A stretch of DNA of 64,000 bases, taken from CAVQFB01 sp963711675. GTDB lineage: Bacteria > Acidobacteriota > Terriglobia > Terriglobales > Acidobacteriaceae. Positions 42,084 to 50,494 of the stretch are shown piece after piece (the first letter of the stretch is position 1; each line of letters starts with the position of its first letter). A model generated the notes under the pieces. That model had not been told where the DNA came from. It saw only the letters and a program-made list of their open reading frames with translations, and made no database searches. The position numbers were made by a program, and so were the translations under genes. The DNA lies in NCBI GenBank assembly GCA_963711675.1, contig CAVQFB010000015.1, forward strand, positions 1-64,000, written 5' to 3'.

Positions 42084-43207
42084 TGCTCGGCCTCGATGTG
42101 TTTGCCGTTCAGATCCACTTCCCCCGGCTTGGCTACCAGGCGTTCTCCGCCCTGAAGCCCCGCCAGCACCTCGATGCCCGACCCCGAGGGTTTTCCCAGC
42201 GTGACGTAGCGCAGAGACGCGACCTGGCTCCAATCCAACACAAACACTCCCTGGAGTTGACCGCGCTCGATGACTGCGGTCCGCGGAATAAGTAGTGATT
42301 GCCGTTCGCCGCGAGAGAATTGCGCCCGCCCAAAGAGACCCGACCGGAGCCGAGTGTCGACAGGCAGTTCAATCTTGACCAGAAAGCTCCTGCTGGCCGC
42401 GTCTGCGGCGGGCACGATCTCCAAGACTCTGCCAGGCAGTTCAGCGTTGCCAAGAGCATCGATGATCACGGGCACTTGTTGCCCTGTACGCAGGTACCGA
42501 AAATCATTCTCGTTAATCGTGACTTCCAGACGATAGCGCCGGACGTCCTCGACAGTGAAAATCGTCACGCCGGGCGCAGCCAGGGTGCCGGCATCCGCCT
42601 TCTTCTCCGTTACCACACCGTCGAAGGGTGCTCGTATCCGCGAGTAGTCGAGCGACGTCCGAGCCTGCGTCAACGCCGCCTTGGCCTGGGCCTGGTCCGC
42701 GCGGGCCATATCGCGACGCGCCAGAGCTGACTGCTGGCGGGCCTTCACCTCGTCGAACTCCTGAGGGCTGACGGATTTCCTCTCGAAGAGAGTCTGGTAG
42801 CGCTTCAAGGTCGACTCAGCAAGGGCAAGATCAGACTCCGCTGCAGCGAGTTGTTGCTGGGAAGCGTTGTCGGCAGCCACCGCGCGATCCAGTGCGGCTC
42901 GCGGCTGCGCATCGTCGATCACGGCCAGTACTTGGCCGCGCTGCACACGATCTCCTTCGTGGACCCGTATCTCGGCGATGTTACCCATCATCTGGCTGGC
43001 GAGGTTGCTGGTCTGGGCGGCGCGCACGGTGCCCACGACTTCTTGGAGATCGGGGACGTTAGCGGGTTGCACAGCGACGACAGAGATGTTGCGCACGATT
43101 TCGGCCGAACGAGCCGTCGGCTGCTGGTCGCGGGAACAACCGCTCCAGCTGCCGATGGCCAACAGAAACAGGGGGGCGAGGATCAGTTTTGCGTTCATGC
43201 GGATCAT
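42080..43207 (-). CDS. RND efflux membrane-fusion (periplasmic adaptor) lipoprotein
   Basis: The 375-aa protein has a lipobox (GSWSGC near residue 24), then a barrel/lipoyl half (VVAVQPANVPDLQEVVGTVRAAQTSNLASQMMGNIAEIRVHEGDRVQRGQVLAVID). A coiled-coil hairpin (about 100-175, rich in Ala/Gln/Glu) and the second lipoyl half (DYSRIRAPFDGVVTEKKADAGTLAAPGVTIFTV) follow. It bridges the RND pump and TolC. Start and stop overlap the neighbouring genes by 4 nt on both sides (ATG 43198 is an alternative start). Confidence 0.94.
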   Translation of the reverse strand: MIRMNAKLILAPLFLLAIGSWSGCSRDQQPTARSAEIVRNISVVAVQPANVPDLQEVVGTVRAAQTSNLASQMMGNIAEIRVHEGDRVQRGQVLAVIDDAQPRAALDRAVAADNASQQQLAAAESDLALAESTLKRYQTLFERKSVSPQEFDEVKARQQSALARRDMARADQAQAKAALTQARTSLDYSRIRAPFDGVVTEKKADAGTLAAPGVTIFTVEDVRRYRLEVTINENDFRYLRTGQQVPVIIDALGNAELPGRVLEIVPAADAASRSFLVKIELPVDTRLRSGLFGRAQFSRGERQSLLIPRTAVIERGQLQGVFVLDWSQVASLRYVTLGKPSGSGIEVLAGLQGGERLVAKPGEVDLNGKHIEAEQ

Positions 43208-44580
43208 GGTGTCACCACGGGAGACTGCGGATTCAAAGCTCCGCTGGCTAACTCCAGGCTGGCGTAGCTGGTATGGAAGCGATACACGGCTTCCCAGTAG
43301 TCGGTGCGACTGCGACGATCGGCCTCCTCGGCTCCCAGCAAGTCAGTAATGGAGATGAGGCCGCTATCGTAACGGTCCTGATTGATGCGCAGGCTCTCTT
43401 GCGCCTGGGCAATGGCGGCTCGAGCCACTTCGACCTGTTGGCGGCTGGCATCGAGTTCGAAATAGGCACGCCTCACCTCCAGGCGTACACCGTCAGTCGC
43501 TGCCTGCTTGATGGCGATCGCCTTCTCCTCAAGGGCATGCTGGCGCGACAACTCCGCGTGTTTCGCACCACCTTGAAAGATGTCGTATTGCACTTCGATT
43601 CCGCCTAGCCAGTTGTTCCCTCCTCCACCGGAGACAAACGTCGGGTTGTCCATCTCCCAGCCCGCGATGGCGTTCACTCGGGGGCCAAAAGACGACCTGG
43701 CCATGGCTACACCTTCGTGTTGCGCAGCCTGCTCGGAAGATATTCGCCGCAAGTCTGGACGATTCGTGATCGCTTGTTTCTCGACTTCCTGCAAAACCGG
43801 TATAGGCAGAGTGCGCTCGGTCAAAACCTCAGCGAGTTGGTACGAAGACTCAACCGGCACGCCCATCGCCGTGTTCAACTGTGCCCGCGCCAGTTCCAAG
43901 TTATTCCTTGCCTGAATGAGTTCCTGCTGGCGTGCGGCCAGGCGGACCTTGCCAGTCAGGAGATCGGACTCCACCGTCAAGCCACTGTCGAACCTCGCTT
44001 GGCCGCGCTCCACGATCGCACGGGCGGTCTTCACCGACTGCTCGGCAACCTCCAGTTGCTTGTCTGCCAGCAGTGCCTGGTAGTAGGCGCTCACCACGCG
44101 GAATACGATCTCCTGATCGGTGCGGTCCAGCTGGTGCGCAGCAGCTTCGTCCATGTGTTTTGCCCGGTTCATACCGTGCCAACTGGCAAACGAATCGAAC
44201 AGGTTCCAGCTTCCCCCAAACCGCGTGGTGAAGGTGCCGAACGGAAGAGGCGTGTTCAACTGGTTCAGGGCGAAGTCGGCAGAGGTGAAGCGCTGCTGCC
44301 GCAGCTTGCTGCCAAACACGTAAACCGGGTCATTACCGCGGGTGGCCGTTTCTGAAAAAGTCAGGCGTGGCATCAGGAACGCTCGCGCTGCACGAATATC
44401 GGCGGAAGCTGCCTTGGTGTCTGCGATCGCCGCTTTGCGCAGGGGGTTCTTTTCCATGGCAATCTCCACCGACTGCCGCAGCGTCAGCGACGAAGACTCA
44501 GACTTGCTCTGAGCCGGCGCTGGGTTCAGCAGCGAAAGCACGGCCACCGCACCAAGAGTGAACTTTAGGTTGGCGTTCAC
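43204..44580 (-). CDS. TolC-family outer-membrane efflux protein
   Basis: The 458-aa protein starts at GTG 44580, 3 nt after the reading end of OsmC (GTGA overlap); the longer frame is inside OsmC. It has a signal peptide (FTLGAVAVLSLLNPAPAQS), then two tandem outer-membrane-efflux repeats with long helices (LTLRQSVEIAMEKNPLRKAAIADTKAASADIRAARA and the later KQAATDGVRLEVRRAYFELDASRQQVEVARAAI). The C-terminal NQDRYDSGLISITDLLGAEEA is typical. It forms the exit duct of the RND system encoded just downstream. Confidence 0.94.
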   Translation of the reverse strand: MNANLKFTLGAVAVLSLLNPAPAQSKSESSSLTLRQSVEIAMEKNPLRKAAIADTKAASADIRAARAFLMPRLTFSETATRGNDPVYVFGSKLRQQRFTSADFALNQLNTPLPFGTFTTRFGGSWNLFDSFASWHGMNRAKHMDEAAAHQLDRTDQEIVFRVVSAYYQALLADKQLEVAEQSVKTARAIVERGQARFDSGLTVESDLLTGKVRLAARQQELIQARNNLELARAQLNTAMGVPVESSYQLAEVLTERTLPIPVLQEVEKQAITNRPDLRRISSEQAAQHEGVAMARSSFGPRVNAIAGWEMDNPTFVSGGGGNNWLGGIEVQYDIFQGGAKHAELSRQHALEEKAIAIKQAATDGVRLEVRRAYFELDASRQQVEVARAAIAQAQESLRINQDRYDSGLISITDLLGAEEADRRSRTDYWEAVYRFHTSYASLELASGALNPQSPVVTP

Positions 44581-45044
44581 CCCTGTACTCCGGCAGCCGA
44601 ACGCGACTGGATCCAGTCGGTCTTGTCTTCGAGGACTTCGTACGTGGTGTGAAAAGTCGCGGTCTTCTGCACCATAGCTCCTACGGAACAATATTTTTCT
44701 TCGGACAGGCGGATAGCCTCCTGCAAGGCGGCTTCGTCAAGCTCCACGCCGGTGACCACATGGTGAATGCGGACGGCGGTGAACACCTGAGGCGGGCGTT
44801 CCGCCTGATCGGCCTCAACCCGCACTTCGTATCCCGTGACTTTTTGGTGATACTTTTGGCGGAGGATCGTAATGACATCGAACGCCGTGCACCCGGCCAG
44901 TGCGGCAGACACGAGTTCGATTGGCTTGGGTCCGGTGCCTCCCGCCGTGTCGTCGAGCAGGAAATCATGGCCACTGCCGGTTCTCGCCACAAACTGGCGT
45001 TGTTGTTTAAGTGGTTGAGTGAGTTCGACCTTGGCGGTAATCAT
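44577..45044 (-). CDS. OsmC/Ohr-family peroxide-detoxifying protein
   Basis: The 155-aa protein starts at ATG 45044, with GGAGG 5 nt upstream; the in-frame extension to 45299 covers the promoter region. The OsmC fold shows DDTAGGTGPKPIELVSAALAGCTAFDVITILRQK with the first redox Cys in LAGCTAF. The second Cys is in LSEEKYCSVGAMVQKT. These proteins reduce organic hydroperoxides using paired thiols. It leads the efflux operon and is divergent from the rhodanese-TlpA genes across a 25-bp dyad. Confidence 0.93.
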   Translation of the reverse strand: MITAKVELTQPLKQQRQFVARTGSGHDFLLDDTAGGTGPKPIELVSAALAGCTAFDVITILRQKYHQKVTGYEVRVEADQAERPPQVFTAVRIHHVVTGVELDEAALQEAIRLSEEKYCSVGAMVQKTATFHTTYEVLEDKTDWIQSRSAAGVQG

Positions 45045-45163
45045 GGCTGCCTCCGATGTGCCCATTGCAACGAACCACAGGAATAAATGCAGTGACGGAG
45101 AATTTGTTACACGAAAAATTGTCAGCGCGAGCGGCTTGCGTTTTTTGGGGGAAAGTGCATCGG

Positions 45164-45188
45164 TTCTTGCTAAGTCATTGAGCAAGAA
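45164..45188. promoter_or_regulatory. 25-bp dyad between divergent redox operons
   Basis: TTCTTGCT (45164-45171) and AGCAAGAA (45181-45188) are perfect inverted 8-mers with a 9-nt spacer. The site lies about 120 bp upstream of the OsmC start and 25 bp upstream of the rhodanese start. It fits a dimeric repressor operator acting on both sides; no regulator gene is adjacent. Confidence 0.6.
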
Positions 45189-45212
45189 TTGATAATCAGG
45201 TGAGTGACTTAC

Positions 45213-45686
45213 ATGAATCCGCATCTCACCAACGGCAAGCATCTGCTCACCCTGGGGATTGTTTTCGGTTTGCTGATTTCGGGGGCGTTTGCCTTCCAAG
45301 CAAGCTCCATTCCTGCTTCAAGGTTGATCAACCCGGATGAACTGATCAAACTCCTTCAATCCCCCAAGGGTGAAAAGCCCCTGGTAATCCAGGTGGGATC
45401 ACACGTCCTTTACTCGCAGGCGCACGTTCCCGGTTCGGAATACCTCGGTCCTGCTTCCAACGAGAACGGTTTGCAGCAATTGCGCAAGCGAGTGGAGCCT
45501 CTGCCACGCAACAAGTCCATCTTTATATATTGCGGATGTTGCCCGTGGAGTCATTGCCCCAACGTGAAACCTGCGGATGACGCTTTACATGCACTGGGGT
45601 TTACCAATGTGAAGGTTCTGTATATCGCCAACAACTTCGGTACGGACTGGGTGGACAAGGGCTTCCCTGTCGAAAAGGGCGATTAG
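45213..45686 (+). CDS. Exported rhodanese-like sulfurtransferase domain protein
   Basis: The 157-aa protein has an N-terminal signal/anchor (LLTLGIVFGLLISGAFAFQ), then a single rhodanese domain (LINPDELIKLLQSPKGEKPLVIQVGSHVLYSQAHVPGSEYLG) ending GFPVEKG. The active-site loop is YCGCCPWSHCPNV, unusually rich in Cys (four) compared with the single catalytic Cys of standard rhodaneses. It may handle persulfides or act as a thiol redox or metal-binding protein outside the cytoplasm. ATG 45213 with AGGTGAG is preferred. A TlpA-like gene follows after 9 nt. Confidence 0.88.
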   Translation: MNPHLTNGKHLLTLGIVFGLLISGAFAFQASSIPASRLINPDELIKLLQSPKGEKPLVIQVGSHVLYSQAHVPGSEYLGPASNENGLQQLRKRVEPLPRNKSIFIYCGCCPWSHCPNVKPADDALHALGFTNVKVLYIANNFGTDWVDKGFPVEKGD

Positions 45687-45695
45687 GCCTCTCCC

Positions 45696-46247
45696 GTGAA
45701 TCAACGCATACTGTCGATCGCGGTGCTGTTGTTCGCGCTCGCCTTTGCTGTCTATCTCTTCGAACATGCTCGCCGATCTACCAATGAGAGCGCTCATGCG
45801 ACGATCGGCATGGTTGTCCCGGATTTCTCTCTGCCGGATTTAAACGGGGCGCTGATTGACCTCTCGACCTATCGAGGGAAGGTAGTGCTGCTAGACTTCT
45901 GGGCTACCTGGTGCGACCCTTGCCGTGATGAAATCCCACACTTCGTAAGCCTTCAAGACAAATACCGGGATCAAGGTTTTCAGATCATCGGAGTCTCGAT
46001 GGACGACGGGCCGGAACCAGTGCGTGATTTCTGCCGACGCTTCAACATGAACTATCCGGTGGTGATGGGTAATGCGAAGATCGGCGAACTCTACGGGGGT
46101 GTCCTAGGATTGCCGATCGCATTCCTGATAAAGCGGGATGGCCGCATTTTCACGAAGCACATCGGCGCAACCGACACTTCAGTGTTTGAAAAGGAACTTG
46201 TGACCGTTCTGGGCAGCCGTTCGGATTTCAACGGATCAAGTCGATAG
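45696..46247 (+). CDS. TlpA/ResA-like membrane-anchored thioredoxin
   Basis: The 183-aa protein starts at GTG 45696. It has an N-terminal membrane anchor (ILSIAVLLFALAFAVYLFEHA), then a TlpA/AhpC-TSA-type thioredoxin fold with VVLLDFWATWCDPCRDEIPHF (CxxC as WCDPC), QIIGVSMDD and the cis-Pro loop GLPIAFLI. Such proteins reduce disulfides or sulfur species outside the cytoplasm and often serve cytochrome c maturation. Here the partner is probably the Cys-rich rhodanese just upstream. It ends 7 nt from the convergent sigma factor gene. Confidence 0.92.
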   Translation: MNQRILSIAVLLFALAFAVYLFEHARRSTNESAHATIGMVVPDFSLPDLNGALIDLSTYRGKVVLLDFWATWCDPCRDEIPHFVSLQDKYRDQGFQIIGVSMDDGPEPVRDFCRRFNMNYPVVMGNAKIGELYGGVLGLPIAFLIKRDGRIFTKHIGATDTSVFEKELVTVLGSRSDFNGSSR

Positions 46248-46254
46248 CCCGGGC

Positions 46255-47145
46255 CTACCGATCAATGTTCTTTGCGACCAACTGCTCGTAATCGGCGAGC
46301 ACCTTTCTGCGCAATTCACCCGCCTTCTTGCGATCCAAGATGTCCGCTGGCGACCTTCGGCACTCGTCAATCGTCGCTTTAAGACTGGCGAGAAAGATCT
46401 TGCACGGTTCGCAACCCGCGAGATGCTCCTCGAGCTCCGCGCAGAGCGAGTCATCCAGTTGCTCATCGAGATAGTCGGAGAGCTCCGCGAACATCGCCTT
46501 GCAGCGTGCCGGTCTGGGCTCGGTCACAACAGTTCGCGAGACGGCCGCCTTGATATCCTTAGGCGCTCGCGGCTTCCACGCGCTCATCAGTTCTTTTCGC
46601 ACGAACAGTCGCGCCCGGTGCAGACGAACCCGAATAGTCCCGGACCGAAGGCCGGTAATCTCGGCAACCTCGTCATCGGTCAACCCTTCCATGTCCCGCA
46701 ATACCAGAACGATCCGATATTGCGGAGGTAGTTTCTGAATGGCTTGGCGCAAGCGTCCGGCTTCCTCACTGCGAATTGCAAACATTTCCGGATTAATGCT
46801 TCCGTCCGCACTTAGCTTCTCAAGTTCCTTCCTGTCGGGCATCAGCTCTTCCAGGGAAAGCTCCTGCTGCGGAGCGTACTTGCTACGGCGCCGGCTCATT
46901 AGACATCTCGTTTTGGCGACCTTGTAGAGCCACACCAGGAGCGCCTTCGGACTATCGAACTTGGGCAAGCGTGGAACCGACTGGACCAGGACCTCCTGCA
47001 TGGTGTCTTCGGCGTCCTCACGTTGGCCGCAGATTCGCATGCTGAAGGAGAATACTGTGCTCTGCAGCAGAGCCAGGGCTTGTTCGAGTGCCTGGTCGTC
47101 GCCCCGCTGCAGAAGCGCAACGGCCTGTTCTATTTCGGATCGCAT
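46255..47145 (-). CDS. ECF sigma factor with fused C-terminal zinc-binding (anti-sigma-like) domain
   Basis: The 296-aa protein has sigma region 2 (FSFSMRICGQREDAEDTMQEVLVQSVPRL) and sigma region 4 (LPPQYRIVLVLRDMEGLTDDEVAEITGLRSGTIRVRLHRARLFVRKEL), ending near residue 190. A C-terminal part then shows RCKAMFAELSDYLDEQLDDSLCAELEEHLAGCEPCKIFLASL. This is the HxxxCxxC motif of zinc-binding anti-sigma (ZAS/zf-HC2) domains with an upstream Cys. Normally sigma and anti-sigma are separate proteins. The fusion suggests self-inhibition relieved by oxidation or zinc loss, which fits the redox genes next door (inference). Confidence 0.9.
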   Translation of the reverse strand: MRSEIEQAVALLQRGDDQALEQALALLQSTVFSFSMRICGQREDAEDTMQEVLVQSVPRLPKFDSPKALLVWLYKVAKTRCLMSRRRSKYAPQQELSLEELMPDRKELEKLSADGSINPEMFAIRSEEAGRLRQAIQKLPPQYRIVLVLRDMEGLTDDEVAEITGLRSGTIRVRLHRARLFVRKELMSAWKPRAPKDIKAAVSRTVVTEPRPARCKAMFAELSDYLDEQLDDSLCAELEEHLAGCEPCKIFLASLKATIDECRRSPADILDRKKAGELRRKVLADYEQLVAKNIDR

Positions 47146-47398
47146 TTGGCGCCAGCTGTGAGCATCGTACTAGCGATGCGCGTTGCTCCTCAAATCAGCA
47201 GAGCGGAATGGACTCGCCCTGTATCCAAGTATAGGGTTCACAATACAAGTACGCACATCGATAAACCGGCACAAGCGGACGTAGCCATCCAGACATTCGG
47301 TTATATGGAAGGTAAGGACGGCTTCGGGCGTAGTGAGCCCGATTGAAGCGCTCAGGTATCAATAAGCGGTGACGCTCGTCCTAATAATCTCTCCAGCT

Positions 47399-50300
47399 TC
47401 AGATTGCGGCTTCAGCCGGCCCGCGGAACTTTACATCTGCCTGTTCTTCGTCCCGGATCGTGGAATGGGATCTGGCAACCAGCATGTAAATTGAGGGGAC
47501 CACGAACAGCGTGAATGCGGTACCGATGATCATGCCGCTGACGAGCATGATACCGATACTGTTTCGCGCGCCCGCTCCGGGGCCTGTCGCCAATACCAGA
47601 GGGAAATGTCCGAACACCGTCGCCGCCGTAGTCATTAGAATGGGACGGAGACGCGTGCCAGCTGCCCCAACGATGGCGTCAAGCTTACTTCTGCCCATCT
47701 CCTGCAAATGATTCGCGAACTCGACGATAAGAATTCCGTTCTTGGCGATTAATCCGACAAGCGTAATCAGGCCGACCTCGCTGTAGATGTTCAGGGTTGT
47801 GAAGCCCAGGAACGAGAACACGAGTGCACCCGATAGCGCCAGCGGCACAGAACCGGCCAGAACGATGAAGGGATCGCGGAAGCTCTCGAACTGTGCGGCC
47901 AGCACGAGATAGATCAAGATCGCTGAGAGCAGGAAGGTGCCCAGAAATTTGCTGCCCTCCACCCGCAGCTGGCGGGATTCGCCCGCGTAATCTACCGTGA
48001 ATCCTTGCGGCAGGATCTGTTTGGCTTGGTCTTCCAGGAAGGTGAGTGCGCGATCGAGGGGCACGCTGGGCGGGATCACACCCTGAACGCGCACTGCGTT
48101 CAGCTGCTGAAATTTGTTCAGCGATCTCGGCTCGGTCGTGGTCCGCAGCGTGGCAAAGGTCGAAAGTGGCACCAGCTTGTCCGCCGAGCCTTTCACGTAG
48201 ATCTGAGAGAGTTGGTCGGGGGTCAGGCGCTCGACTCGCTTCACCTGCGGGATGACCTTGTAACTGCGCCCCTGAATGCTGAAACGGTTGACGTAGTTCC
48301 CGCCGAGCATGGTAGCGAGATCCTGCCCCGCTTGACTCAGGTCCACGCCCTGAGACCTGAGCTTGTCGCGATCGAAGACAACCTCAGTTTGCGGCTGGTC
48401 GAATTTCACGTCGGTATCGGCGTAGATGAAGAGCCCGCTCATCATCGCTTTCTGCACGATCTGCTCAGCGAGCTGGCTCACCTGCTCGGGTTCGGCCGCG
48501 GAGGCGATCACAAAATCGACCGGGAAATTTCCACCTCCGGGAAGCGGCGGCGGCGTAAGCGGGATGACGCGCACACCGGCAATCTTCGACAGCGGTCCGG
48601 TCGACTCCAAGAGCAGTTGTTGGGCGGTCTTGGTTCGCTGGCTCCAGGGCTTCGTAACCATGCCTCCAAAGCCGCCATTGGCGTTTGTGATCTGGAAAAT
48701 GCTCCCGCTCTCGGGGAAGGAATGGTAGACATCATAGACCTGCTTCGAGAACAGGTTGGTCTGGTCGAGCGTGGAGTTCGCCGACGACTGGATGACTCCG
48801 AACACGACGCCTTGATCTTCCGCCGGAGCGAGTTCCCGCTGCGAGAACGTGTAGAACGGAATCATGAGCACCGCAACGATCGCCCAAAAAGTCAGCACTA
48901 CCGGGCGATAGCGCAAGGTTCCGGAGAGTGTTCGGGTATAGAAAGATCGTACTTTCTCAAAGTGCCGGTTGATCATGCCGGCAAAGCCACGCTCGGCGTC
49001 GCCGGAGCGCAATAACTGCGATCCCATCATGGGAGACAGGGTAAGCGCCACGATTCCGGACACGATAACTGCGCCCGCCAGCGTGAAGGCAAACTCGCGG
49101 AACAGGGCGCCTGTTAGTCCGCCTTGAATTCCGATCGGTGCGTAGACCGCCGCCAGTGTGATCGTCATGGCAATGATCGGTCCCACCAGTTCGCGAGCCG
49201 CGTCCCTCGCCGCCTGGAATGGCGTCTTGCCCAGCTGGAGATGCCTCTCCACGTTCTCCACCATGACGATGGCGTCGTCCACCACCAAGCCCACCGACAA
49301 CACGATAGCGAGCAGTGTGAGCAGATTGATGGTGAAGCCGGCTATGAGCATGAGGAAGACGGCGCCGATCAACGAGATCGGAATGGCGACGACCGGAATG
49401 AGAACAGAGCGGAATGATCCCAGGAATAAGAAGATAACGACGACCACAATCAGCAAGGTTTCGCCGAGTGTGTGCAGCACTTCGTTGATGGCGTCCTGAA
49501 TATATTCGGTCGAGTCATAAGGCACGCCTAGCTTCATCCCGGTGGGCAACTGCTGCTCGATCGCGGGGAGCGCCTGGCGCACGTTCTTGATTACTTCCAG
49601 AGAATTCGCGGTGGGAAGAACCCAGATACCCATGAAGGTCGCGGTCTCACCGTTGAAACGTACATCCTGGTCATAGTTCTCGGCACCCAGTACCACGTCC
49701 GCAATCTCGCCAAGGCGCACCACGACTCCGTTCGACTGCTTCACCACCATCTGGCGAAACTCGTCGACATTGCGCAGGTCAGTGTTCGCTACCAGGTTCA
49801 CGGAGACCATGGAGCCCTTGGTGCTTCCTACGGCGGAGAGGTAGTTGTTTTTCGACAAAGCGTCGTGCACGTCGGAGGGGGAGACGCCGCGCGCAGCCAT
49901 TTGTTCCGGTTTCAGCCAGACGCGCATGGCGAAGGTGCGGTTGCCAAGAATGTCCGCTTTCTGAACGCCGCTAACTGCACTTAGCTTCGGCTGCACCACG
50001 CGCGTCAGGTAATCCGTGATCTGGTTCTGATCGAGATCCTTGGAAGAAAACCCGATGTACATTGAGGCAAACTGAGTGTCCGCGGTTTCCAGGTCGATGA
50101 CCGGAGCCTCCGCCTCCGGGGGAAGATCGTTCCGGACCTGTGCGACTTTGGCCTGGATCTGGGTCAGCGCCGCGTTGGTGTCATAGTTCAGCTTAAGGTG
50201 AACTGTGATTGTGCTCAGACCCTGGGCACTGTTCGATTCCATGTAGTCGATGCCGTCGGCGCTGGCAATCACACGTTCGAGCGGCGTCGTGATGAAACCG

Positions 50301-50479
50301 CGCACCAAGTCGGCATTGGCGCCCACATACGCAGTCGAAACCGTGACCACGGAGATGTCGCTGCGGGGATACTGGCGCACGCTGAGCGAGCGGATCGACT
50401 GCAAACCTGCAATCAGAATGACCAGGTTTACAACGATCGCGAGGACCGGGCGTTTGACGAAAAGATCCGTAATCTTCAT
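47399..50479 (-). CDS. RND-family multidrug efflux pump (HAE-1/AcrB type)
   Basis: The 1026-aa protein starts MKITDLFVKRPVLAIVVNLVILIAG and has two six-helix repeats. Key motifs are GLVVDDAIVMVENVERHL (proton-relay Asp pair in helix 4), GDVEL-equivalent porter loops (DILGNRTFAMRVWLKPEQMAARGVSP), LVLAAQFESFRDPFIVL and GLIAKNGILIVEFANHLQEMG. It exports hydrophobic or amphiphilic compounds together with the adaptor encoded 15 nt upstream. No TolC gene is attached, so an outer-membrane channel from elsewhere is needed. No TetR-type regulator was seen nearby. Confidence 0.95.
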   Translation of the reverse strand: MKITDLFVKRPVLAIVVNLVILIAGLQSIRSLSVRQYPRSDISVVTVSTAYVGANADLVRGFITTPLERVIASADGIDYMESNSAQGLSTITVHLKLNYDTNAALTQIQAKVAQVRNDLPPEAEAPVIDLETADTQFASMYIGFSSKDLDQNQITDYLTRVVQPKLSAVSGVQKADILGNRTFAMRVWLKPEQMAARGVSPSDVHDALSKNNYLSAVGSTKGSMVSVNLVANTDLRNVDEFRQMVVKQSNGVVVRLGEIADVVLGAENYDQDVRFNGETATFMGIWVLPTANSLEVIKNVRQALPAIEQQLPTGMKLGVPYDSTEYIQDAINEVLHTLGETLLIVVVVIFLFLGSFRSVLIPVVAIPISLIGAVFLMLIAGFTINLLTLLAIVLSVGLVVDDAIVMVENVERHLQLGKTPFQAARDAARELVGPIIAMTITLAAVYAPIGIQGGLTGALFREFAFTLAGAVIVSGIVALTLSPMMGSQLLRSGDAERGFAGMINRHFEKVRSFYTRTLSGTLRYRPVVLTFWAIVAVLMIPFYTFSQRELAPAEDQGVVFGVIQSSANSTLDQTNLFSKQVYDVYHSFPESGSIFQITNANGGFGGMVTKPWSQRTKTAQQLLLESTGPLSKIAGVRVIPLTPPPLPGGGNFPVDFVIASAAEPEQVSQLAEQIVQKAMMSGLFIYADTDVKFDQPQTEVVFDRDKLRSQGVDLSQAGQDLATMLGGNYVNRFSIQGRSYKVIPQVKRVERLTPDQLSQIYVKGSADKLVPLSTFATLRTTTEPRSLNKFQQLNAVRVQGVIPPSVPLDRALTFLEDQAKQILPQGFTVDYAGESRQLRVEGSKFLGTFLLSAILIYLVLAAQFESFRDPFIVLAGSVPLALSGALVFSFLGFTTLNIYSEVGLITLVGLIAKNGILIVEFANHLQEMGRSKLDAIVGAAGTRLRPILMTTAATVFGHFPLVLATGPGAGARNSIGIMLVSGMIIGTAFTLFVVPSIYMLVARSHSTIRDEEQADVKFRGPAEAAI

Positions 50480-50494
50480 GCCGACATCCTCGCT

